64,000 nucleotides of DNA from UBA965 sp040396955 (lineage in GTDB: Bacteria; Chloroflexota; Chloroflexia; Chloroflexales; Roseiflexaceae): positions 301,531 to 365,530 of the forward strand of contig JBBAWX010000001.1 in assembly GCA_040396955.1 (NCBI GenBank), written 5' to 3'. The notes beneath the pieces are model-generated. The model did no database searches and had not been told where the DNA came from. It saw only the letters and a list, made by a program, of their open reading frames with translations. Positions 40,549 through 48,515 of the stretch are shown one piece after another. The position numbers and the translations under genes are program-made. The first letter of the stretch is position 1. Every line of letters starts with the position of its first letter.

Positions 40549-43155
40549 CTACATGTCCGCGCTGTATATGCCACCACTGGGTTGTAATTCGAGTCGAAGC
40601 TGCGTGGTGGTGATACCGTTGGCAATTGCTTGCAACACGATCGATGCAGATTCGCGATCAATAATCGCTAAGTCAATATCGTTTTGACGTAGCGCATCAC
40701 TGAATAGTTGCTCATCACGTGTTGCGAACACCGTGATTGACACGCGCACGTTTTGTTCATTTTGGAGCTCAATCGTACGCGCATCTGTCATGGCAGTGAT
40801 GCGCCATGTTTGCTCCATATTGGGGGCATCTTGGTCACGTTGTGGACGTGCGAGTGGGGCCACGGTGTCGGCAATACTCTGCGGGAGGCCTGCCACGTAG
40901 ACGATGGAGATTTTTTGTGTGTCAAGTACTGCCACATCAGCGATGTACATGCAGGCGGGGCTCTCGTCGCCACGTTGACCACATTCTTGCCACCATCCAC
41001 GGTACTCGGTGGCACTTACGAGTGCACCAGTGCGCCACTGCGCACCGGTAAAATCAACCGTCCGTTCGAACTGTGGAGCAGTGCCACTTGGCGTATTGAT
41101 CAAGCCGCTCGTGGCCGCATAGCTGACCGCACCGATGTTTGGTGGATTGCGAATCGCACTTTGCCCTTGATCGATCCAAAATGGTTTGTTGTTGCGGAGT
41201 ACCACCAGCGGTTTTTGTACGATGGGCATAATTTGCTCACTCAGAATACGCGCTGGTGCATCGGCACTGACCATTGCCACCCTGATGACACGATTACTAT
41301 CACTGATGCGAATCCCCTGTACAAATTGGGGCAGTGCCGCACTACTTGCATCGAGATTGAGTGTGGGCCACAGAGTGTTGTTGCGCATGACCAGTGTGGC
41401 AGCTTGTGCGACCACCGTGCGTTGCGTGAGTTCTGGGCAATCTGCGTTGCTACAACCGATAAAGCTGGCCGTGTCGTATTGGTATGGATCGCTGAATTGT
41501 AATCCAACGTCCCGGCAAGCACTCACCAGTGTGCTCCACGGCATGATGGTTTGGGTGTTGGGCACGAGCTCTGTCACGGCCATGACTGCTGGGAAGCGGG
41601 CTGCCAAGCTCGTTGCGAGCTGTGTTGGGCGGAGTACCCGTTGTTGGTCGGCAGGGAGCATCGGGTACACCGCAGCAACGATGTCATCGTTGCGACATGC
41701 GGAGGCTGCAGCGGTCGTGTTTGTCGGGGTTGCAATTCCGCTCGGCGCGGCGGTTGCCTGTTCATCTGGCGGTGCGGTGGCCGCTGTCGTGCTGCCTTGT
41801 GTGGCGGTGGGTGCGACTGCAGTGGTCACTGTTTCTGCACCATTGCCACCAAACATGTTCAAAATACTGGCACCGGCCACCACGATGATGATTATCGGGA
41901 TGAGCCACTGTTGCCACGCAGCTGTGCTCTTGCGTGGCGCCCCCACCGTCGGCCGACCCGGAGTTGCGCTCTGTGGCAGTGGTGGGATGCTCGGTTGTGA
42001 CTGCGGAGCAGGTTTGACCGCCGGAGTGGGTTTGACCGCTGGAGTGGGTTTGGCTGCCGGAGCGGGTGTAGGGCGTGTCGAGACCGATGGTGATGGTGTA
42101 AGGGGCACTTGGAGCCCTGTGGTCTGGCTACTTGGCGCAGTGCTCGTGCGCATGCGCTTCCCCACGTTGTAGTCGACTTCACAGATCACACAATGCCCAT
42201 CACTCGGGTAATAGTGACGTGCATCGTTGGCGCACGGGACGAGACGCTGTTCGACCATACTAATTGCGTGTTCCCAGGCATTCGGCGTAGGGCGATTGCC
42301 TGGCTGGGTAAATGCGCGCTCAAACAGGGTGCGTAGTTGCCCCGGTATGCACACATAGGGTGGTGCCGCTTTCGGTGGCACAAAGACTTGACCAGCAAGA
42401 TACGGAAAAATACCGTTTTTGAGGCAGTAGATGTGTGATTGCTCGACATCCGGTGCTTGTGGTGTGGGTCGCCCTGCGAATGGGTGGAACCCCTGCATCA
42501 GCAGTTGAAAGATGAGTACGGCTAGCCCGAAGGCGTCGTTCTGCGGGGTGCGGGTGGTGGTGGCAAAATCTCGGCCTTGAAGTTCGGGGGGCGTGTATTC
42601 AGGCACGCCTACGAGACAGTGGTGGACCACGCCACGTTGATCGGTGACCTGCATAGAATCACAGTCGACGATGGTAATCAGGGCGTCATCGTTGAAGAGC
42701 GCATTTTTGAAGTTGACATCGCCGATGACGTAGCCCTTTTGGTGGATGGCGTCCATGGCGATGGCTAAATTGCGTGCTGTCCGGTACAGATGACGATGGT
42801 TGAGCTGGCCGTGTTGTTTGGCGCGTTGTTGAGGTTGCAACAGGTCATATAAATTGTCGGATTTAGGGATTTTGGGCATGATGTAGCCCACAAATGCCCC
42901 ATTGTTGAGTACAATGTCGGTCGGCCATGCAATGGAGACATGGTTGAGTTTGGAATTCCGTGTGGCATCATGGGGTGGGTTGGCGACCATGGTGCGCAGT
43001 TTGACCTCGAGGGCACGGTTGAGCCGGTGTGGGTGGTAGAGTTTGGCCACCATGTCGCGGCTTCCGACAATCGTTGATACGGCGCCTTCCCCCCCGGCTC
43101 CCAGTTCTTTGCCGAGTTTGAGCGTTTGACCACTTGACAGGGTGAGTTGTGCCAT
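40549..43155 (-). CDS. Membrane-spanning TerY-P/YegI-type protein kinase
   Basis: The 868-residue protein starts with a divergent kinase domain: Gly-rich loop GKELGAGGEGAVS, Lys 38 in MVAKLY, VIGDVNFKNALF with Asp 146 and Asn 151 as catalytic loop, and VDCDSMQ at 163-169 in place of DFG. These variants match the kinases of TerY-P triads. A likely zinc ribbon follows (Cys 308, His 314, Cys 322, Cys 325), then a Pro-rich linker, one membrane segment (about 418-436) and an external domain of about 430 residues. Late segments such as NDIDLAIIDRESASIV recall periplasmic binding proteins. It lies in an operon with vWA, PP2C and carbonic anhydrase genes. Confidence 0.82.
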   Translation of the reverse strand: MAQLTLSSGQTLKLGKELGAGGEGAVSTIVGSRDMVAKLYHPHRLNRALEVKLRTMVANPPHDATRNSKLNHVSIAWPTDIVLNNGAFVGYIMPKIPKSDNLYDLLQPQQRAKQHGQLNHRHLYRTARNLAIAMDAIHQKGYVIGDVNFKNALFNDDALITIVDCDSMQVTDQRGVVHHCLVGVPEYTPPELQGRDFATTTRTPQNDAFGLAVLIFQLLMQGFHPFAGRPTPQAPDVEQSHIYCLKNGIFPYLAGQVFVPPKAAPPYVCIPGQLRTLFERAFTQPGNRPTPNAWEHAISMVEQRLVPCANDARHYYPSDGHCVICEVDYNVGKRMRTSTAPSSQTTGLQVPLTPSPSVSTRPTPAPAAKPTPAVKPTPAVKPAPQSQPSIPPLPQSATPGRPTVGAPRKSTAAWQQWLIPIIIIVVAGASILNMFGGNGAETVTTAVAPTATQGSTTAATAPPDEQATAAPSGIATPTNTTAAASACRNDDIVAAVYPMLPADQQRVLRPTQLATSLAARFPAVMAVTELVPNTQTIMPWSTLVSACRDVGLQFSDPYQYDTASFIGCSNADCPELTQRTVVAQAATLVMRNNTLWPTLNLDASSAALPQFVQGIRISDSNRVIRVAMVSADAPARILSEQIMPIVQKPLVVLRNNKPFWIDQGQSAIRNPPNIGAVSYAATSGLINTPSGTAPQFERTVDFTGAQWRTGALVSATEYRGWWQECGQRGDESPACMYIADVAVLDTQKISIVYVAGLPQSIADTVAPLARPQRDQDAPNMEQTWRITAMTDARTIELQNEQNVRVSITVFATRDEQLFSDALRQNDIDLAIIDRESASIVLQAIANGITTTQLRLELQPSGGIYSADM

Positions 43156-43174
43156 ACCGCTGACTCGCTTCCTC

Positions 43175-43753
43175 CTACGCAGGTGCTTTCATGTGATGAT
43201 ACCCATTGATGACCATGTCGAGTTGGCCCGTGTTGGGGTCGATGATGAGGCCATGTACTGGCACATCGGCAGGCAACAGTGGGTGGTTCCGCACCGTTTT
43301 GACCGTGATACGCACACTGTCTTCCACGTTGTCAAACCCTTTTAACCAGCTCTCTAAATCAATGCCCGCATATCGGAGCGTCGAAATCGTCTCTTCTTTG
43401 ATGCCACGCTCACGGACAATCTTTAATACGTCGTTGGAGTTGAGTGTGCTCATACCACAATCGTGATGGCCAATGATGAGGATTTCTTTGGCGCCGAGTG
43501 CATACACGGCGACGAGTAGACTTCGCATTACCGAGCCCCACGGGCTCGTCACAAGTGCTCCGGCATTCTTGATGAGTTTGACGTCGCCGTTTTTGATGCC
43601 CAGGGCCCGTGGCAACAATTCGACAAGACGTGCATCCATACACGACAAAATAACGAATCCCTTGTCAGGAAATTTGTCGGTTTGTAGCTCTTCGTATGAG
43701 CGTTGTTTGACGAAATCATCGTTGAACGCCAACATGCTATCGAGCATATTCAT
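43175..43753 (-). CDS. Beta-class carbonic anhydrase
   Basis: The 192-residue protein has the zinc site pattern CMDARL (Cys 38, Asp 40, Arg 42) and IIGHHDCGM (His 97 or 96, Cys 99) of beta-carbonic anhydrases. It would interconvert CO2 and bicarbonate in the cytoplasm. It lies 19 bases before the kinase gene and 76 bases after the PP2C gene on the same strand, so it is an integral part of the phospho-switch operon. GAGGAG precedes the chosen ATG by about 10 bases; an ATG two codons later is possible. Confidence 0.92.
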   Translation of the reverse strand: MNMLDSMLAFNDDFVKQRSYEELQTDKFPDKGFVILSCMDARLVELLPRALGIKNGDVKLIKNAGALVTSPWGSVMRSLLVAVYALGAKEILIIGHHDCGMSTLNSNDVLKIVRERGIKEETISTLRYAGIDLESWLKGFDNVEDSVRITVKTVRNHPLLPADVPVHGLIIDPNTGQLDMVINGYHHMKAPA

Positions 43754-43829
43754 AGTGCTCTGTCTCCTCATCCATGCCTACAATGACCATCACCGTGCAG
43801 TATACCAAGTTTGGGCATCTTGGGCGGGA

Positions 43830-44624
43830 TTACGGTTCACGCAGAGCAATGACGAGGGTCATATCGTCGTCGCTTTTTTGCCGGAGTTTCTCACTGTCGA
43901 GCATAGTGGCGAGGGTGTCATCGAGCTGACTGAGTTGCGTATGATTGCGCAACCACTGGATAAGTGGTCGAAAGAACCCCGGGTATGCGGCACCCGTTTT
44001 GAAGTTGATGCACATGGGCTGGACGCCGTCACTCACTGCGGCGACTCCCGTCAACCCTTCGTGTTTGTGATGAGCACGCATGTGACTGAGGTACTCACTG
44101 CTAGTCAGTGGCACCGTGACATTGATGAATTCGCCATTGTCGGGCAATGAAAGCGTCTGCACCGAGTCATCGGCATACAGTCCCACCAGTGCTCCATCAC
44201 CGATGTGCAGGCTGTGCCAGTGATGGGGTGTCACCACAATCATGAGCAACGTACACGCATAGTCTCGTAAAGCAACAGCTTGCCGAGTGGCCTCATCCTC
44301 CAAAGCCTGGCGCGCCGTGACGAACGCCGCGTGCAAGATGTCGGCATAGGCTGGCTCTGTACCCGCTGTGCCGCTCAGTGTCTGCACCAGTTGCTGCCAC
44401 CGCGCTGGAGTTGCCTGTATGAGTTGTTGTGCGACGTACTCGGTAGCAACTTCACATGCCAGCGCTGAGCCAATTTCTGAATGCGCCGCTGATCCGAGAC
44501 CGTCGGAAACGGCCACAATGAGTGTGTCACCGACGACACGCACGTAGTGGCTGTCTTGGCAGGGCATGTCTGCTTTGATATGACCAGTGCCGATGACTGA
44601 GGCTTTTGCAATCCGCCAGCGCAT
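43830..44624 (-). CDS. PP2C family protein phosphatase (TerY-P type)
   Basis: The 264-residue protein has the PP2C layout: MRWRIAKASVIGTGH and PCQDSH at the N-terminus, VSDGLGSAAHSEIGS with a metal-binding Asp, ACTLLMIVV and IGDG in the middle, AAVSDGV late, and the DDDMTLVI end. The opening pattern is that of phosphatases in TerY-P triads. It should remove phosphates placed by the kinase two genes downstream. The start at 44678 would add 18 residues without homologous features and is less likely. Confidence 0.88.
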   Translation of the reverse strand: MRWRIAKASVIGTGHIKADMPCQDSHYVRVVGDTLIVAVSDGLGSAAHSEIGSALACEVATEYVAQQLIQATPARWQQLVQTLSGTAGTEPAYADILHAAFVTARQALEDEATRQAVALRDYACTLLMIVVTPHHWHSLHIGDGALVGLYADDSVQTLSLPDNGEFINVTVPLTSSEYLSHMRAHHKHEGLTGVAAVSDGVQPMCINFKTGAAYPGFFRPLIQWLRNHTQLSQLDDTLATMLDSEKLRQKSDDDMTLVIALREP

Positions 44625-44698
44625 ACGTTCTCGTTTCAATTCAACGTGCCGAAGTTGATGCTGGAAGCTCTCCAGCATCAGCCACGGCCTTGATCGAG

Positions 44699-45355
44699 CT
44701 AAATGGTGAAATCGTCGGGTTTGTCGAGGGCCACCTGTTGGCCAGGTTGTGACTGGGAGACTTTTTGCAAACTAGCAGACAACCAGACGAACATCTCGCG
44801 GAAATGGAGCCCCTTGAGTGCCATGGGAGCCCGTGCCGAAAGCTCTGCGAGCAGATTCATGTCGGCACCATCGACGCCTACCGCAAAGAAGACCATGCCC
44901 TTGGCACTTTCTTCACTCTTGATGCGGGTAGCCGCTTGCTTCCAGACGGTGCCATCGGTGGGGGCGCCATCTGAAATCAAGAAGACCCATGGGCGGTAAT
45001 ACGGTACACCGTTGTCTTTGTAGAGCTGTTTGCGCACACTCACCAGGTCGAGAGCCTGTTGTAAGGCGGCTCCGAGTGGAGTATCACCACTGGCCTGCAG
45101 CGTTGGTGGCGTGAATTTCCCTGCTTCCACAAAATCTTGGGTGAGTTGTGCAGGCCCAAAGGTAATCATGGCGATTTCGACACGTGACTGAGCCACGCTG
45201 TCAGTCTGTAGGGCATCACGAAAGGCGACCAGCCCAGCATTGAGCTCAGCGATGCGTTCGCCATGCATGGAACCTGAGGTGTCGAGCACGAGGATACATG
45301 CACAACGTGGGTCAGGATTGGTCGGATCAAACGATACATCTGGAATGTTGCTCAT
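44699..45355 (-). CDS. TerY-like vWA domain protein
   Basis: The 218-residue protein is a single von Willebrand A domain with a complete MIDAS: DTSGS at residues 25-29, Thr 92 in SGDTPLG and Asp 129 in SDGAPTDG. Length and sequence (CILVLDTSGSM, RPWVFLISDGAPTDG, KGMVFFAVGVDGAD) match TerY, the vWA part of TerY-P triads. It probably binds a phosphorylated partner or scaffolds the kinase and phosphatase. It lies 76 bases after the Rrf2 regulator gene, on the same strand. Confidence 0.9.
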   Translation of the reverse strand: MSNIPDVSFDPTNPDPRCACILVLDTSGSMHGERIAELNAGLVAFRDALQTDSVAQSRVEIAMITFGPAQLTQDFVEAGKFTPPTLQASGDTPLGAALQQALDLVSVRKQLYKDNGVPYYRPWVFLISDGAPTDGTVWKQAATRIKSEESAKGMVFFAVGVDGADMNLLAELSARAPMALKGLHFREMFVWLSASLQKVSQSQPGQQVALDKPDDFTI

Positions 45356-45431
45356 CGGTGTGTCATCTCCACGTCAAAAAGATACATAATCAGTGGACGC
45401 ACGTCATCATGAAAAGGTTGCACTTGATGTG

Positions 45432-45872
45432 TTAGGAGGCATCAGTCTGTGTGGGTGCCGCGTTGGCCACATCTGCGAGCGTGGTATGGTCAAGAATATC
45501 ACTGATGGCGGTGCGCACATCTTGCATGACTGCGCGTAGGCGACATGTGCTCTCGTCGGGGCAATTACACGGTTCGTAGGCAATCTGTGAGACACAGCCG
45601 ATGGGCGCCAGTGGCCCGTCTAGGATGCGGACTATCTTGCCGATATGAATGTCACCTGCTGGTTTGGCAAGATAATACCCGCCACCGATTCCCGCCTTGC
45701 TGTGCAGGAGGCCAGCATGCTTGAGTGCCAACATAATTTGTTCAAGGAATTTTACCGGGATGTGTTCGCGTTCGGCGATTTGCTTGAGTTGCATCATGGG
45801 GTGCGCATCGGGCTGGCTTGCCAACAAAATCATGGCTCTAATGCCATATTCTCCGCGTTTTGAAATGCGCAT
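45432..45872 (-). CDS. Rrf2/IscR-like transcriptional regulator
   Basis: The 146-residue protein has the Rrf2 winged helix (MRISKRGEYGIRAMILLA, IPVKFLEQIMLALKHAGLLHSKAGIGGGYYLA) and a Cys cluster in the segment CVSQIAYEPCNCPDESTC, which could hold an iron-sulfur cluster as in IscR or NsrR. AGGGAG precedes the ATG at 45872. It is the first of six same-strand genes and probably controls them in response to iron, redox state or nitric oxide. Confidence 0.92.
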   Translation of the reverse strand: MRISKRGEYGIRAMILLASQPDAHPMMQLKQIAEREHIPVKFLEQIMLALKHAGLLHSKAGIGGGYYLAKPAGDIHIGKIVRILDGPLAPIGCVSQIAYEPCNCPDESTCRLRAVMQDVRTAISDILDHTTLADVANAAPTQTDAS

Positions 45873-45925
45873 GACCACGTCTCCCTGTGTCGGTACATTC
45901 TCTATTGTACCGTGTTTTGCTGGAG

Positions 45926-45965
45926 TAAAAATCCGTCGCATGCCCTGATTCAGGGCATGCGACGG
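45926..45965 (-). terminator. Rho-independent terminator of the Gfo/Idh/MocA gene
   Basis: On the minus strand a perfect 16-bp stem (one base at the turn, so a few bases will open as loop) is followed by ATTTTTA. It lies just after the oxidoreductase stop and before the Rrf2 gene. Confidence 0.88.
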
Positions 45966-45971
45966 GTGTGT

Positions 45972-47015
45972 TTACAGCTTGATGGCGTGACCGAGCTCAG
46001 CACTCCGATAAATGGCATCGACGAGCTCAGTGACCTGCAAGGCCTGTTCGGCGGTCACGTTGGGCGATGTCCCTGTTTTGATGGCATTGACGAAATCAGC
46101 TGCTTGCGCCAGGCCAGGCTCAACGCCATCGTTGGGCATCCAGTTTGGCTCCCAGTGAGTGAGCATGCCGTATTGCGCTTTGTTGACTTTGAGCGGGAAT
46201 ACGTCGAGACCTGCCTCTGTGCCCGAGAGCGAAATGGTCTCTTTGGTCTCCGGCACATTGAGCGCCCACGAGCATTCGAGCATCATCATGGCGCCGGTGT
46301 CGAAACGCACAAAAGCGGAAACTTGGTCCTCAACGGTGAATTCTTTGTAGTTCCACTGTCCCCACGGGTTCACGTTTGGCTTCGTACCAAGGTGCTGTGA
46401 AATGCTCCCCATCACTTCTACGGGTTTTGGGTTGCCGAGCAAGTACAAGGCGCTGTCGAGCGTGTGCACACCGAAATCAATCATGGCTCCGCCACCTTGG
46501 ATGTGTTTGTGTACGAATGACCCCCATGATGGGATGCCACGGCGGCGTAGCGCGTTGACCCGCACCATGTAAATATGCCCTAGCTCGCCACTGTTGATGA
46601 CTTGCTTGGCCGCTTGTACTTGTGGACGATGGCGGTAGTGGAAGCCGATGGTGAGTACTTTTTGATTGGCTTTCGCGGCTGCCAACATGGCATGACCCTC
46701 AGCAGGATCGAGCGCCATGGGTTTTTCGCAGAGCACGTGCACGCCCGCATGTAGGGCATCGATGGCTGCAGGGGCGTGGTATTTGTTGGGAGTGCAGATG
46801 ACGACGCCATCCAGTGCCTCTTTGGCAATCATCTCTCGGTAGTCACTGTACAAATTGGGGATGGCGAACTTGGCGCCGACTTCGTTGAGTGAATCAGCAA
46901 CCACATCTGCCGCCGCAACGACATCCACGTCAGGTTGCGCCTGGAAACTCGGAATGTGGCGGTTACGGGCAATTCCCCCGGTGCCGATGATGCCGATACG
47001 TACTTTGCTTGTCAT
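45972..47015 (-). CDS. Gfo/Idh/MocA family oxidoreductase
   Basis: The 347-residue protein starts with the Rossmann motif RIGIIGTGGIARNRHIP and has the family hallmark VLCEKPMA, whose Lys is part of the active site. Later FHYRHRPQVQAAK and GGGAMIDFGVHTLD are typical. It would oxidise or epimerise a sugar, inositol or related polyol using NAD(P). AAGGAG lies 5 bases before the ATG at 47015. Confidence 0.92.
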   Translation of the reverse strand: MTSKVRIGIIGTGGIARNRHIPSFQAQPDVDVVAAADVVADSLNEVGAKFAIPNLYSDYREMIAKEALDGVVICTPNKYHAPAAIDALHAGVHVLCEKPMALDPAEGHAMLAAAKANQKVLTIGFHYRHRPQVQAAKQVINSGELGHIYMVRVNALRRRGIPSWGSFVHKHIQGGGAMIDFGVHTLDSALYLLGNPKPVEVMGSISQHLGTKPNVNPWGQWNYKEFTVEDQVSAFVRFDTGAMMMLECSWALNVPETKETISLSGTEAGLDVFPLKVNKAQYGMLTHWEPNWMPNDGVEPGLAQAADFVNAIKTGTSPNVTAEQALQVTELVDAIYRSAELGHAIKL

Positions 47016-47029
47016 GAGAACTCCTTGGA

Positions 47030-47087
47030 ATGAAGAATTATGAATTAACAATTGTCAATTAACAATTATCAATTGTGAACTATGAAC
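47030..47087. repeat. AT-rich short-period repeat
   Basis: AATTAACAATT occurs at 47043-47053 and 47057-47067 with a 14-base period, flanked by related units (GAATTATGAATTA, AATTGTGAACTATGAAC). The CAATTG blocks also make it self-complementary. It lies between the DUF5684 stop and the Gfo/Idh/MocA start and stands out in base composition from the neighbouring genes. Confidence 0.8.
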
Positions 47088-47583
47088 TCCTTTGATATTG
47101 ATAGGTTGCCGAGCCGAAAGCGAGAATAGGGAAAAAGACGAACGGGAGCAACAGGAGCCCAATGGTGAATCCGACTTGTTTGCCAAATGCAGTTGCGAGT
47201 CCGTGGGTGATGCGCAATCCAAGCACTACCGATACCAGCGCAGCAACAAGCCAGATGATGGTCAGCCAGAGCGATTGGTTGTTGGCATCACCGCTTTCTC
47301 CATTCATGCCAGACATAATGCCTTGAATGACGGCGGCAATCAGCAAATAAACCAACCAGATACGCGGTTTGCGGATGATGTCGAGCAAGACGAGGGTGTT
47401 GTAAATGGGAACGAGACACGCCCACCCCGGTTGACCGGCTTTGTCATAAATGCGCCATTGACTGATTGTGATCACGATAAAGTTGATCAAAGCGAATATT
47501 GCCATACAGAAAAGGAACACAGTCGTGGCCCAAAAAATGTCGCCGACGGTATCAAAAATGCCCGAATCTTGAAAATGTTGCAT
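47080..47583 (-). CDS. DUF5684 family membrane protein
   Basis: The 167-residue protein has four membrane segments and the family pattern WRIYDKAGQPGWACLVPIYNTLVLLDIIRKP. Function is unknown. It sits upstream of the Gfo/Idh/MocA gene on the same strand, separated by the AT-rich repeat, which also covers its stop codon. Confidence 0.85.
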   Translation of the reverse strand: MQHFQDSGIFDTVGDIFWATTVFLFCMAIFALINFIVITISQWRIYDKAGQPGWACLVPIYNTLVLLDIIRKPRIWLVYLLIAAVIQGIMSGMNGESGDANNQSLWLTIIWLVAALVSVVLGLRITHGLATAFGKQVGFTIGLLLLPFVFFPILAFGSATYQYQRSS

Positions 47584-47756
47584 GTGAAATGTGCTCCATG
47601 CTAGTCATTGACAGCTACAACTCAAAAACTTACCGCCGATTATACCACAGCCCACATATATAGTGACATAAAGTGAAACTCTAGGGGGCACATTTTGGTA
47701 CAATGCATCTGTACAATCACCTACGCATATTGAAGCGGTGTAGCAAGGAGCATGCG

Positions 47757-48515
47757 GTGGATTTTTCTGTGTTGTTTAGTTCGGAGCATCTCATTACTTT
47801 GGTCACGCTCGCATTACTTGAAATTGTGCTTGGGCTCGATAATGTGATTTTCATTGCCATCTTGGCAGGGAAACTCCCAGTCGACCAACAAGCACGGGCA
47901 CGCCAAGTTGGTTTAATCCTTGCTCTGGCTACGCGCGTTTTGTTGTTGTTATCATTGACCTGGATTATGGGATTGGTTGAGCCGTTGTTTGCGGTCGGTG
48001 GCAAGGAAGTATCCGGGCGTGATTTGATCTTGCTGGCAGGTGGTCTCTTCTTGTTAGCCAAAAGCACTATCGAGATGCACCATAGCCTTGAAGGGCATCA
48101 GACGACGCAGCAGACCAAGGTTGTGGTGAGCTTTGCAAGTGTGGTCACACAAATAGCCCTGCTCGACATTGTGTTTTCGCTCGATTCCGTTATTACTGCG
48201 GTTGGTCTCTCCGATCAAGTCGTCATCATGATTATCGCCATCGTACTCGCAATTGTGGTCATGTTGTTGTTTGCTTCTTCACTCAGTGCATTCATTGATC
48301 GCCATCCCACGGTCAAGATTTTGGCACTTTCGTTTTTGTTGCTCATCGGGATGTCGCTGGTGGCCGAGGGCTTGCATTTTCATATCGAAAAGGCCTACAT
48401 TTATTTCGCCATGGCATTCTCGGTTTTTGTGGAGCTCATCAATATCCGTATGCGTGCTGGTAAACCTGTCCACTTACATCGAGCAATGGAGGATACGGAG
48501 CATTCAGCATCATGA
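47757..48515 (+). CDS. TerC family membrane protein
   Basis: The 252-residue protein has about seven to nine membrane segments and the TerC hallmarks EIVLGLDNVIFIAILAGKLP and DIVFSLDSVITAVGL, whose Asp residues lie within the membrane and are likely metal contacts. TerC/Alx proteins move or chaperone manganese or other metals and are part of tellurite/stress systems. The start is the GTG at 47757, with AAGGAG 6 bases upstream; the longer ATG frame has no site. Its stop overlaps the start of the aldo/keto reductase gene. Confidence 0.9.
   Translation: MDFSVLFSSEHLITLVTLALLEIVLGLDNVIFIAILAGKLPVDQQARARQVGLILALATRVLLLLSLTWIMGLVEPLFAVGGKEVSGRDLILLAGGLFLLAKSTIEMHHSLEGHQTTQQTKVVVSFASVVTQIALLDIVFSLDSVITAVGLSDQVVIMIIAIVLAIVVMLLFASSLSAFIDRHPTVKILALSFLLLIGMSLVAEGLHFHIEKAYIYFAMAFSVFVELINIRMRAGKPVHLHRAMEDTEHSAS

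Noticed and set aside
41186..42172. 328-codon plus-strand frame, Ala/Val-rich
   Set aside because: It is antisense to the kinase linker and outer domain; the composition mirrors the Pro/Thr-rich linker.
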